Source: Bacteriovorax sp. PP10 (lineage in GTDB: Bacteria > Bdellovibrionota > Bacteriovoracia > Bacteriovoracales > Bacteriovoracaceae). From it: DNA of 64,000 nucleotides. Location of the stretch: the NCBI RefSeq assembly GCF_035013165.1, contig NZ_JAYGJQ010000002.1, forward strand, positions 1,426,001-1,490,000, given 5' to 3'. Made by a program: the position numbers and the translations under genes. Below the pieces are notes generated by a model. That model searched no databases. It was not told the origin of the DNA and saw nothing but the letters and a program-made list of their open reading frames with translations. Position 1 is the stretch's first letter, and the number at the start of each line of letters is the position of its first letter. This document shows, piece by piece, positions 1 to 8,267 of this stretch.

Positions 1-30
1 ATGGCTCAACAGGAAAAAATTGCAGAATAG
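1..30 (+). CDS. possible 3' end of an upstream gene
   Basis: An open frame runs from the window edge to a TAG at 28-30, twelve bases before the next gene. Another frame closes at 39-41, so the reading frame of any upstream gene cannot be fixed. Nothing about function can be said. Confidence 0.3.
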   Translation: MAQQEKIAE

Positions 31-41
31 TTGGAGCTTAA

Positions 42-1469
42 ATGAACAAAAATAAAAAATTATGCATGATTGGATTCGCCGTAACGGGTGGAGTTCTGTT
101 TACTGCTTTTCAAAATTTTACTGATGTTACGAATCCAGGTGCTAAGGCCTGTTCAGTTGCTAAAGTGAATGAACTACTTGAACCAGCAACTGATACAAAG
201 TGGATTGTAAAACTTAATTGTTCAACAAAACTTCCTGCAGCTCAACAGATTACAAAGCAGATTATTTATGAAGGAAAGGCCGCTTCGGGGGCAACCCTGG
301 ATTGTGCTGGTAGCACGATTTATAAAGCTGGTGCAGATGCACTGGTTATCCGTTCTAAAGTTGTGATGAAAGATAATGTGAAAACATGGGAGCGCCCTGA
401 AAATGTAACAGTAAAAAACTGTAACATTCAAGGGGGAGTGAGAATTTACGGTATGGCAAAAAATGGTGAAGGATTAGACTTGAGAGAGTCTTCGCGCCAG
501 GATGCAAATCATTCAAAAAGAGCGAAAGATAATGCCCCTAAAAATATTATGCTCCATAAAATTAAAATCGCTAGTGAAGGACGTATCGCTCTGTATATAT
601 CACCGGGGGTAACTTTTGTAACATTACAGAATTCTTCTATTTCCGGAAATTCTCCACTTGCAGTGTATCTTGATGCTGAATCAGCAAATAATTCTTTTTT
701 AAATAATTCGATCAATACTGTAACTGAAAAACGTGAGTTGTTTGCGATTGATGGTTCGGCCAATAATATTATTCAGGGAAATAAATTCTCAAGCTTAAGT
801 AACGGTGGAATTTATGTTTACAGAAACTGTGGAGAAGGTGGGACTATCCGCCATCAAACACCTTCGGGAAACAAAATTCAGGATAATATTTTCTATTACA
901 ATAAATACAAAGGTGGAAATCCTTCAATTTTATTAGGATCAAGAAATGGTAATAGAAAATACTGTGATCTTGACAATGGCTTTCCTTGGGGAAGTAGTGT
1001 GAACGACGGCGACTATGCTAGAAATAATATAGTTACAGGAAACAAAATTTACGTGAGAAGTGTTAACGATATGATTGTTTCAAATCACTCGAGCAACCAA
1101 GTCAATACAAACTATACTGTGACTGCTGCAACAGTAAATAGTGTAGGTGCACCACCTGTTGTAACTAAGCCCATCGTAACGTCACCAGGGAATTCATGTC
1201 AGGCGATTTCAAAATCATGTGGATACGATATGGGCCTTTACCGTGATGGACAAAGAGGAGGCGTAAAAGGGTATTTAAAACGCGATAATAAATGTAATTA
1301 TTCTGTAAGAGTCACTGCAAGTAAAAATGGCGCAGACTCTGGTTTTATCAATGCTAAATCTGTTCAAGTGGTTGGTGATCGTGGATACCGTTATACGGCG
1401 AAGATTGCGAATAATGAATTTGTGGTAACGTCATCTGCTGGTCAGGAAGTTTGTCAGATCAATCTATAA
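42..1469 (+). CDS. exported right-handed beta-helix protein
   Basis: The 475-residue protein begins with a basic, hydrophobic leader (about residues 4-22), so it is likely exported or anchored in the envelope. Residues 75-345 are rich in short Asn-, Gly- and Ser-containing turns spaced about 20-25 residues apart (for example NNIIQGNKF, GNKIQDNIF, NNIVTGNKI). That is the pattern of NosD/pectate-lyase-like parallel beta-helices. Such folds carry polysaccharide lyases or surface-binding proteins, but no catalytic motif is evident. The C-terminal 80 residues contain several cysteines and look like a separate small domain. GGAG at 33-36 supports the ATG at 42. A strong hairpin terminator follows directly. 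Fold call moderately sure; activity unknown. Confidence 0.75.
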   Translation: MNKNKKLCMIGFAVTGGVLFTAFQNFTDVTNPGAKACSVAKVNELLEPATDTKWIVKLNCSTKLPAAQQITKQIIYEGKAASGATLDCAGSTIYKAGADALVIRSKVVMKDNVKTWERPENVTVKNCNIQGGVRIYGMAKNGEGLDLRESSRQDANHSKRAKDNAPKNIMLHKIKIASEGRIALYISPGVTFVTLQNSSISGNSPLAVYLDAESANNSFLNNSINTVTEKRELFAIDGSANNIIQGNKFSSLSNGGIYVYRNCGEGGTIRHQTPSGNKIQDNIFYYNKYKGGNPSILLGSRNGNRKYCDLDNGFPWGSSVNDGDYARNNIVTGNKIYVRSVNDMIVSNHSSNQVNTNYTVTAATVNSVGAPPVVTKPIVTSPGNSCQAISKSCGYDMGLYRDGQRGGVKGYLKRDNKCNYSVRVTASKNGADSGFINAKSVQVVGDRGYRYTAKIANNEFVVTSSAGQEVCQINL

Positions 1470-1476
1470 GTATTTT

Positions 1477-1506
1477 TCTAAGTCCGGGGTAAAACTCGGA
1501 CTTAGA
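1477..1506. terminator. bidirectional terminator, 12-bp stem
   Basis: Arms 1477-1488 and 1495-1506 pair over 12 positions (one G-U) around a 6-base loop, with T-rich sequence on both outer sides. It lies between the converging beta-helix gene and the GNAT gene and overlaps the latter's stop codon. It can therefore serve both strands. Confidence 0.8.
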
Positions 1507-1942
1507 TATTTTTATACATCAAAACATGCATCCCAATTCCTTCAATTTCAAACGGCTCAGCACTGAACGTTTTGAATCCTACTTTTTCGTAAAATCCAAT
1601 CGCTGTTACACGGGCATTACACCACAATAACGTGCAAAAGTTTTGTTTGATAACCGGGAAGGCCATATTCAGAAGTTCTGAACTTAAACCTTGTCCCTGG
1701 AATTCCGGGAGAGTGGCCATACCACGAAGTTGGTATTGGTGAAGGTCGGGAAAGTTTGTATTTCTGTCGTAGTAAAAACTTGCAACAGAAACTAATTGAG
1801 ATTCAATGAAAGCACCAAGGTGAAATGAAATATCTTCATCTTCATCGTGTTCAAACTTTGATTTTTTTAGATCATGGTCCGGAGTCAACACCTGTTGCCT
1901 GATCGGATATGTATCTGATGCATTTAATCTTAAAACTTTCAT
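1502..1942 (-). CDS. GNAT-family N-acetyltransferase
   Basis: This 146-residue protein has the length and layout of a stand-alone GNAT acyltransferase. GNAT enzymes transfer acetyl groups from acetyl-CoA to amines. The acetyl-CoA pyrophosphate-binding signature QGQGLSS (about residues 81-87) follows a beta strand with RGMAT, and a late NARVTAIGFYEKVGF segment matches the usual C-terminal strand-helix. The substrate cannot be deduced. No good Shine-Dalgarno sequence precedes the ATG; the upstream bases are very AT-rich. It converges on the beta-helix gene through a shared terminator. Confidence 0.85.
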   Translation of the reverse strand: MKVLRLNASDTYPIRQQVLTPDHDLKKSKFEHDEDEDISFHLGAFIESQLVSVASFYYDRNTNFPDLHQYQLRGMATLPEFQGQGLSSELLNMAFPVIKQNFCTLLWCNARVTAIGFYEKVGFKTFSAEPFEIEGIGMHVLMYKNI

Positions 1943-1991
1943 ATTAAAATTTTATAATATGCTTTTATGGCATTGTCATTTTTTGTTTTGT

Positions 1992-2624
1992 TTAATGACT
2001 TAACGTGTTTGAGAGTCTAAATAATCTTTCCATGGTCATTTTTGCTAATGTTTGAGAAAAGAATTCAAAGACTACATTGGGAAAACCTGTGTGTTTACCA
2101 CTCCAGTCCGCTTTACTATAAAACAGACAGCGATTATCAATTTTTTCGACGTATATTGTACCCTTTAAATCTTTTAAAATTCCTTCCTCAAATACGAAGG
2201 GATAAGCACCTTCTTTTGTAATGCGCGGAAGTTTAAAAATAAGGCGCATATCATAGGGAAGAAGCACGTGTGAGAGCAGGAAATTAATCTCTTGTTTTTG
2301 CTCGTCATATTGGCTCGATTTCACGAAATCTAAGAATTGAGAGTAACTCTCGTACAGAGAGAGTTTTTTTAAGGCATAATCACAGCTTTTTTGATGAAAA
2401 CCGGCGATTGAAAAATGCAGTTCCTGAATCTCCTCAGTTTTTGGGCCTTTTCCTAAAACCAAGCTTTTAACTTTTGATTCGGAGAATATTTCGTCCGCGA
2501 AAATTTTTTCTTTTAATTTTTTTTTATACGGCAAAACGTTATGATTTTGATCCGCTCCGTAGAGGGAAAACGAGACTATCGACGTCAAAATTAACAAGAA
2601 GCATAATTGAGTTTTACGACGCAT
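1992..2624 (-). CDS. exported protein of unknown function
   Basis: A 210-residue protein with a clear Sec signal peptide (basic MRRK, hydrophobic core residues 7-21, probable cleavage after LYGA). The mature part is mixed charged and hydrophobic with no recognised motif, and has three cysteines or fewer. It is divergent from the topoisomerase genes and lies 49 bases upstream of the GNAT gene on the same strand. Periplasmic location is inferred. Confidence 0.7.
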   Translation of the reverse strand: MRRKTQLCFLLILTSIVSFSLYGADQNHNVLPYKKKLKEKIFADEIFSESKVKSLVLGKGPKTEEIQELHFSIAGFHQKSCDYALKKLSLYESYSQFLDFVKSSQYDEQKQEINFLLSHVLLPYDMRLIFKLPRITKEGAYPFVFEEGILKDLKGTIYVEKIDNRCLFYSKADWSGKHTGFPNVVFEFFSQTLAKMTMERLFRLSNTLSH

Positions 2625-2653
2625 TGTACCTTTTCTAAGACCCGGTGTGGTCT

Positions 2654-2682
2654 TTAACCTAGTGATCGAAAGTGACTATTAT
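2654..2682 (+). promoter_or_regulatory. sigma-70-like promoter for the topoisomerase operon
   Basis: A TTAACC -35 and a TATTAT -10 are separated by 17 bases and lie about 33 bases upstream of the parE-like start. They match the consensus at 4 and 5 of 6 positions. A short dyad (2637-2642 with 2649-2654) sits just upstream. Confidence 0.5.
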
Positions 2683-2715
2683 TTCCCAATATTTAGAGAT
2701 TGAAAAGGATGCATA

Positions 2716-4785
2716 ATGAGTAGTGTAGGCCCGGTTGTCAGAAAAGGCAGCACCAAAGACGCCTTAATTGAAAGTAAAGATCAGCGCTGGCACGTTAGAA
2801 ATCGTGTTACGTTGGTGTTCGGCAGTAACGATGTAGAAGATTTAGAAGCTTATATCTATAAACCTAATGGTATTGAGTTCAAAACTATTAAGTTTCACCA
2901 AGCAAAATCAAAGGCCGTTGAAGAGATTTTAGATAACAGTATCGACGAGTACTATCGTGGACATGTTACTGAAATTCATACGACGCTTTCACCTGATAAA
3001 AAGACGGTAACTGTTACTGATAACGGAATTGGTTTTCCGGTTGATAAAGTAGCGCAAGTTTACACGGAATTTAGAACAGGTTCGAAATTCAAAGACGAAG
3101 AAACAGATGAGAAAGGGTTTTTATTCAGAACATTAGGACAAAACGGTCTTGGTGCAGCTGCGACTTGTTTAACTTCTGACTCATTCGTTGCCACTGTAAA
3201 GCACTACAATTCGAAGATGGAACAAACTTACGAATTTATCAATGGTGCACTTACAACAAAAAAGACAAAACCAAAGCCTTTCAAAGGCGCTTCTGGTGTA
3301 AGTGTTACGTTAACTCTTTCGAAAGAAGTTTATAAAAACAACGAAATTTCAGAAGATTTACTAAGAAAACGTATCATCGATTTAGCTTATAACAACCCGG
3401 GATTAACGTTCTATTTTAACGGTGAAAAATACCTGTTTAAGAAAGGACTTTTTGAGCTTGCTCAAAGAATTGATGCCGCTTCTGCTCAGCTACTTGGTGA
3501 AGACGTCTATATTTACGAAACAGAGAACGCAAAAGGTAAAAAAGTTAAAGGGAAAATCGATTTTCACTTATCTTTGACCCTTGATAAACGCTCAGAAGAG
3601 CGCGAAAAGTTCATTTCTTTCGTGAATAGTACACCTACTTTTGACGGTGGATTCCACCACGATAGAGTGAAGAGAATTTTCATTAACACTGTTAAAGAAA
3701 AGATCGAACGTGCAGCTAAAAAAGAGAAAATTTCTGTCGTTGATAACGATGTTCTAACGGGAATTACATTTGTAATGGGAATTACAATGCCAAATCCACG
3801 TTTCGAATCGCAAACGAAGAGAAAATTGGTTCGTGACTTAAACCTTGAAAAAGGAATTGAGTCATTCATGGCCGACAATATCGAGAAATTCCTTAGAAAA
3901 AATAAGGAATTCCTAGAGCTAGTTGTTGAACGTGCTAAGTCTCGTCACCGTTTCCAGGAGCTAAAAGACGCTTCTTTAAAAGGTAAAAAAGCTAAAAAAA
4001 TGAGAGTTGAAAAACTCCTTGATGCTAACGAAAGAAAGGACAGAAATCTTTGTACACTCTTCATTTGTGAAGGGGATTCAGCGATTGGTGGACTTCGTTC
4101 TGCCCGAAATAAATTATACCAAGGTGGTATCGCCCTTAAAGGGAAACCGATGAACGTTATGCAAGCGTCGATCAACGACGTTCTTAACAATCAAGAGTTC
4201 ATGGATATCATGTCGTCGATTGGTTTAACTATCGGTCAAAAAGCAGAAATCGATTCTCTTCGTTATTCGAAGATCGTTTTCCTTGCTGACTCTGACGTCG
4301 ATGGTGGTCACATCAACACACTTTTAGTGAACTTCTTCTTCACGTTCTGGCCGGAAATGTTCGAGCAAGGTGCAATTCAATTTGCAAAAGCTCCACTGTT
4401 CGAGGTTATCACTGATAAAGAAACACTATTCGTAGAAAGTGAAGATCAACTTGAAAAACTGAAGAAATCGTCAGTGAAAATCAAGGAAATCCAAAGAAAC
4501 AAGGGACTAGGAGAGATGTCTCCTGAGGCCTTCAAGCACACACTTAACCGTGAAGAGTTTACGAAAATTAACGTAGACAATCTCTCAGCTGCTAAGCACA
4601 TGCTGGATGTTTGTTTTGGTAAAGATACAAATTTAAGAAAAGAACTTTTACTTGATACGGACTCTACAGGTTTTGGTGATGGGGAAGAAATTCCTGATCA
4701 CAATGCTAAAAAATCGACAGCGAAAGTTGCGAAGTCTACGGCAAAAGCAAAACCAGTACAGAAAGCTACTAAAAAGAAAAAATAA
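2716..4785 (+). CDS. parE: type IIA topoisomerase ATPase/TOPRIM subunit (ParE/GyrB-like)
   Basis: This 689-residue protein supplies ATP binding and the TOPRIM half of a heterotetrameric type IIA topoisomerase. The GHKL ATPase is visible: EEILDNSIDE (likely general base Glu70, Mg ligand Asn74), DNGIGFP, the lid QNGLGAAATC, and the transducer QTK loop around residue 366. TOPRIM motifs are EGDSA (about 452) and the metal triad DSDVDG (about 525), followed by the bacterial-type KGLGEM. The usual RPGMYIG segment is degenerate. A Lys/Ala-rich tail of about 30 residues follows. It is 22 bases from the parC-like gene, so the two are an operon. Whether it decatenates or supercoils cannot be read from sequence. 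Confidence 0.92.
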   Translation: MSSVGPVVRKGSTKDALIESKDQRWHVRNRVTLVFGSNDVEDLEAYIYKPNGIEFKTIKFHQAKSKAVEEILDNSIDEYYRGHVTEIHTTLSPDKKTVTVTDNGIGFPVDKVAQVYTEFRTGSKFKDEETDEKGFLFRTLGQNGLGAAATCLTSDSFVATVKHYNSKMEQTYEFINGALTTKKTKPKPFKGASGVSVTLTLSKEVYKNNEISEDLLRKRIIDLAYNNPGLTFYFNGEKYLFKKGLFELAQRIDAASAQLLGEDVYIYETENAKGKKVKGKIDFHLSLTLDKRSEEREKFISFVNSTPTFDGGFHHDRVKRIFINTVKEKIERAAKKEKISVVDNDVLTGITFVMGITMPNPRFESQTKRKLVRDLNLEKGIESFMADNIEKFLRKNKEFLELVVERAKSRHRFQELKDASLKGKKAKKMRVEKLLDANERKDRNLCTLFICEGDSAIGGLRSARNKLYQGGIALKGKPMNVMQASINDVLNNQEFMDIMSSIGLTIGQKAEIDSLRYSKIVFLADSDVDGGHINTLLVNFFFTFWPEMFEQGAIQFAKAPLFEVITDKETLFVESEDQLEKLKKSSVKIKEIQRNKGLGEMSPEAFKHTLNREEFTKINVDNLSAAKHMLDVCFGKDTNLRKELLLDTDSTGFGDGEEIPDHNAKKSTAKVAKSTAKAKPVQKATKKKK

Positions 4786-4807
4786 GAATTAAGAAGGATT
4801 GAACTAG

Positions 4808-6241
4808 ATGGAAGAAAGATATCTTCATTCACTTGATACCGTTTCTCTTACAGAAGTTGTAAAAGAAGAATACAGAAACTACCAGATTTATACTCTGATG
4901 GACCGTGCGATTCCATACCTGCAAGATGGTTTGAAGCCGGGACAAAGAAGAATTCTTTTTACGTTATGGAAAAACCAATCGAAAGGTTTAATGAAAGTTT
5001 CATCGGCTACCGGGTTAGTATTAACTCTGCATCCGCATGGACCTGCTTCAGTTGAATCAGCGATTGTTAACATGGCCCAGGATTATACTTTCTCGAACAA
5101 CTATCCTTTGATTGATAAGAAAGGATATTTCGGAGAGAGAATGGAAACTGCTCCGGCAGCTTCTCGTTATATCGAATGTAAACTTGGGAAAGTTGCGGAC
5201 TTTTTATTGTTCGACGACATGAACCAGGTTGATATGGTTCCGAACTATGATGAAAAAGTTATGGAGCCGGTTTGTCTGCTTCCAAAACTTCCGATCATGT
5301 TGCTTAACGGAGCTGAAGGTATTGGAACAGGATTCTCTTCTGTTATTCCAAGCTTCCACCACTCGGATTTAATTAATTCAATTATTCAATTCGTAGAAAC
5401 TGGAAAAGCAAAAAAACTTAGATCATATGTTCACAATTATAAAAATAAAATTGAAACAGATGAGAAAGGCCGTCTTGTCTTCAGCATGAGATTTGAAGAA
5501 ATTCACGGATCAATCTACATTACAGAAATTCCTCGCGGATACGATGCAACGAAGATCTACCGTTACTTAACGAAATACATTGATGAAGATTATATCAAAG
5601 ACTTCATCGACTCTTCAGTTAACAATGATATCAAGATCGAGTTGATTTTCAAAAAAGGGCAACAGCCAAAGCTGAAAGATGTTATCGAGAAAATGGGCCA
5701 GAACTCTACAATGGTTCCAAACTACACGCTGATCTCTGAGCGCGGGGTAAGAATTTTCTCTGCACCGGAAGAAATCATTGAGATCTTCGGAGCAAAAAGA
5801 TTAGAAGTTGTTAAGCGTCGTTATGAATTGATGGTTGAAGATCTTGAAAGAAAGATTCGCCAGAACAATGAAATCATCCGCTTCATCAAAGATAAAGAAT
5901 ACGAAGTGGCGACAAAGTCAGCTAACAGAAAAACTTACGTTGAGTATCTTGATAAAAAGAAATTCACGTTTGCTGAGTACCTGGCCGACATGCCAATTTA
6001 TCGTATGACGAAAGAAGAAGTTGAAAAACGCATGTTGATGGTTAAGGACGATACGAAGTCGATGGCCGATTACGACAAGATCGCGAAGTCTAAAAACCTG
6101 GTTGAAAAGAAATTGATCGAAGAATTACGCGAAGTAGATGAAAAACTAAGTGCGTGGATTAAGCAAAAAGACTCTGAGAAGATTAATTTGCAGAAAAAGA
6201 TCGAAAAAGAGACGATTAAAAAGAAGGTAAAGCGTAAATAA
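4808..6241 (+). CDS. parC: type IIA topoisomerase cleavage subunit (ParC/GyrA-like, short)
   Basis: This 477-residue subunit cuts and religates DNA through the catalytic tyrosine, here Tyr121 in AASRYIE with the preceding Arg120. The WHD motif LKPGQRR and HPHGPAS are present. Several segments resemble eukaryotic/viral Topo II more than GyrA/ParC: NYPLIDKKGYFGER, and NGAEGIGTGFSSVIP where bacterial enzymes usually read NGSSGIAVG. The tower and a coiled-coil C-gate (residues about 340-470) follow. The chain then stops in a Lys-rich tail, with no C-terminal beta-pinwheel, so wrapping-driven negative supercoiling is unlikely. AAGGA lies upstream of the start. Confidence 0.9.
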   Translation: MEERYLHSLDTVSLTEVVKEEYRNYQIYTLMDRAIPYLQDGLKPGQRRILFTLWKNQSKGLMKVSSATGLVLTLHPHGPASVESAIVNMAQDYTFSNNYPLIDKKGYFGERMETAPAASRYIECKLGKVADFLLFDDMNQVDMVPNYDEKVMEPVCLLPKLPIMLLNGAEGIGTGFSSVIPSFHHSDLINSIIQFVETGKAKKLRSYVHNYKNKIETDEKGRLVFSMRFEEIHGSIYITEIPRGYDATKIYRYLTKYIDEDYIKDFIDSSVNNDIKIELIFKKGQQPKLKDVIEKMGQNSTMVPNYTLISERGVRIFSAPEEIIEIFGAKRLEVVKRRYELMVEDLERKIRQNNEIIRFIKDKEYEVATKSANRKTYVEYLDKKKFTFAEYLADMPIYRMTKEEVEKRMLMVKDDTKSMADYDKIAKSKNLVEKKLIEELREVDEKLSAWIKQKDSEKINLQKKIEKETIKKKVKRK

Positions 6242-6362
6242 CCGAGTAAATAACTCTGCTAAACGTAATTGCTTGAATATTTTTATAGATAAAAATAACC
6301 TTCTTTGTTAACCTATGAATATAAGGTTTAAAGGCGCACTTTAATTTTCATGGAGGAAGATA

Positions 6363-6794
6363 ATGAGTCTTACGAAGGCCGATATCGTTGAGCGAGTATA
6401 CAAAGAAGCTGGTTTCTCAAAGAAAGAAGCAGCAGATCTAGTTGATCTTGTTTTTAAAGTTATCAAAGACACTCTTTCTAAGGGTGAGAAAGTAAAAATA
6501 TCCGGCTTCGGAAATTTTTCTATCAGAGACAAAGCAACACGTGTAGGGAGAAATCCACAGACAGGTGAAGCGATGGATATTTCTGCTAGAAGAGTTCTGA
6601 CATTTAAGCCTTCACAAGTGCTTAAAGAAGATGTCACAATCAGATATGCACATCGCCTTGATGAAAAAGGTAACGAGAACAAATCTCTTCCACCAAAAGA
6701 AGGAACTGCGAGAGCTCTAAGCTCTTTCATGTCGAATACTGATGATGGTGAAGACGATGTAGATTTTTCTCCGGAAGATGAAGATAACGATTAG
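6363..6794 (+). CDS. ihfA: IHF/HU-family nucleoid protein with acidic tail
   Basis: Residues 1-95 form a complete HU/IHF DNA-bending protein: the helical dimer body, the KISGFGNF turn, and the arm with RVGRNPQTGE carrying the intercalating Pro. The Lys-rich start and the MerR neighbour resemble the ihfA-merR arrangement of many Gram-negative bacteria. About 45 extra residues follow, ending in a strongly acidic stretch of Asp and Glu that ordinary HU/IHF proteins lack. GGAGGA is placed well before the ATG. IHF-alpha versus HU identity is inferred from context. Confidence 0.88.
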   Translation: MSLTKADIVERVYKEAGFSKKEAADLVDLVFKVIKDTLSKGEKVKISGFGNFSIRDKATRVGRNPQTGEAMDISARRVLTFKPSQVLKEDVTIRYAHRLDEKGNENKSLPPKEGTARALSSFMSNTDDGEDDVDFSPEDEDND

Positions 6795-6832
6795 ACTTTA
6801 GTTTTAGACTGAAGCGGAAACAGGAAAAGTTG

Positions 6833-7351
6833 ATGTTTGGACCAATTGAAATTCCCAACAAATCTTCCTTCAAGATCAATGAAGTTTGTGCGCTCACTGG
6901 TGTAAAATCTTACGTTTTACGTTTTTGGGAGTCAGAGTTTACAGAAATTGCTCCGATGACTTCTTCTTCAGGACAAAAGCTTTACGAACATCGCGATATC
7001 GAAGCGATCCTTCTGATAAAAAAATTACTATTTGAAGAAAAAATGACAATAGAGCGCGCGAAGGCAGAGATGAAAATTCTTATGCCTCGCGAGTTTCTTG
7101 TTGAACAAGGTTTTGCTGAAAACTTTTCTTTCGAAGACGATGGAAGAGATGACGGCAGAATTGATGAAGATGAATTTTTAGGGACCTCTGAAGTCGAGCT
7201 ACCGGAAATTCCTGCCTACCCAAGTCGCGAATCAATGACAAAAAGAGTGTTGATTGAGTCTGACTTCCAAAAACTTATGCTGGCAAAATCTAAATTGGTG
7301 GAAATTCTAAATATCACCGAAAGTTTGCATCATAAGAATCACTGGAGCTAA
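6833..7351 (+). CDS. MerR-type HTH regulator
   Basis: A 172-residue protein whose N-terminus, FKINEVCALTGVKSYVLRFWE, is a MerR-type winged-helix DNA-binding domain. It is followed by the YEHRDIEAILLIKKLLFEEK segment and an acidic middle. No metal- or drug-binding cysteine cluster is present, so it belongs with the small MerR-like proteins that follow ihfA in many genomes. ATG 6833 has AGGAAAAG upstream; a TTG directly before it is less likely. The last 45 bases overlap the 3' end of the ispA-like gene on the other strand, with no terminator between. Confidence 0.85.
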   Translation: MFGPIEIPNKSSFKINEVCALTGVKSYVLRFWESEFTEIAPMTSSSGQKLYEHRDIEAILLIKKLLFEEKMTIERAKAEMKILMPREFLVEQGFAENFSFEDDGRDDGRIDEDEFLGTSEVELPEIPAYPSRESMTKRVLIESDFQKLMLAKSKLVEILNITESLHHKNHWS

Positions 7352-8248
7352 ATCCAGCTTTCCTTTTAAGTGCGTATCGATGATTTTCTTGTTGGGAGCA
7401 ATAAGAGAGAGCATTTTTGCGTAATAATCTTTAACGATCTTATCCGTATTCGATAATTTTAAATCTTTTGATAATTTTGCGAATTGCTCTAAACCTTTAA
7501 GAGTTTCTTTATAAGACTCTTCGGGGAAGTGTAGCCACGGATTTACATCCAGCTCGTGTTCACTTAATTCACTTTCTGCTAATTCACTTAAGTCATCGAT
7601 CAATTGAAAATTTACGCCTAGAAGCCTTGAATACTTCCATAGCTTCTTTTCACGACTGTAGTCGGACTTTGGGTTGGCAATAATTGCACTTCCTAAAATC
7701 GCCACTTGAATCAGTCTGGCCGTCTTTAGTTCATGAGTGCGCAGAGTGTTTTGGAAATTCTCGGTCATCTCGTGAGCTAGATCCATCACCTGACCGTGGA
7801 TTAATCCTTTCGGTCCAAGTGCCCAGCTGAATAATCTAAAAAGATCCTGAGATCTCGGGTGATTTATTTTTGAAAGTAGTTGATAAGAAATATTTAGTAG
7901 GCCATCTCCTGCGAGTAACGCCTGCCATTCGCCGAAGGCAATATGCGTGCACGGCTTTCCACGTCTTGTAAGGTCATTATCCATGCAGGGAAGATCATCA
8001 TGAAGCAAAGTGTATGTGTGATGAAATTCAACGCCAGAAGAGAGTTTAGAGTGGTTAGAATTTAAATCTAAGTGAGATGTCTGATACAGTTCAGGATTCA
8101 AATCTTGAAAGACAGACCAGACCAGGTGCGGACGAAATAATTTCCCGCCAGGAAGAGATGCGTAAAGATACACATCCAAAACTTTATGGTTAGGTAGGTT
8201 TCTGACCAGGTGATGGGTCAGCATCTTTTCGATTTGTGCTGATTGCAT
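7307..8248 (-). CDS. ispA: isoprenyl diphosphate synthase (farnesyl/geranylgeranyl type)
   Basis: The enzyme condenses isopentenyl diphosphate with allylic diphosphates to make the C15/C20 precursors of quinones and undecaprenyl carriers. The first aspartate-rich motif is intact (HDDLPCMDND) and is followed by the RRGKP basic motif and LLAGDGLL. The second motif reads QLIDDLSE, so its last Asp is replaced by Glu. It follows gspN by about 20 bases and probably belongs to the gsp transcript. The start is uncertain: ATG at 8248 or an in-frame TTG at 8257, neither with a clear ribosome site. Chain length of the product cannot be assigned. Confidence 0.88.
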   Translation of the reverse strand: MQSAQIEKMLTHHLVRNLPNHKVLDVYLYASLPGGKLFRPHLVWSVFQDLNPELYQTSHLDLNSNHSKLSSGVEFHHTYTLLHDDLPCMDNDLTRRGKPCTHIAFGEWQALLAGDGLLNISYQLLSKINHPRSQDLFRLFSWALGPKGLIHGQVMDLAHEMTENFQNTLRTHELKTARLIQVAILGSAIIANPKSDYSREKKLWKYSRLLGVNFQLIDDLSELAESELSEHELDVNPWLHFPEESYKETLKGLEQFAKLSKDLKLSNTDKIVKDYYAKMLSLIAPNKKIIDTHLKGKLDLAPVILMMQTFGDI

Positions 8249-8267
8249 AATTTTCAACTAGAGTGAC

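Noticed and set aside
6341-6730. Antisense open frame of 129 codons over the IHF gene
   Set aside because: The plus-strand protein is unmistakable IHF/HU; the antisense product looks random.
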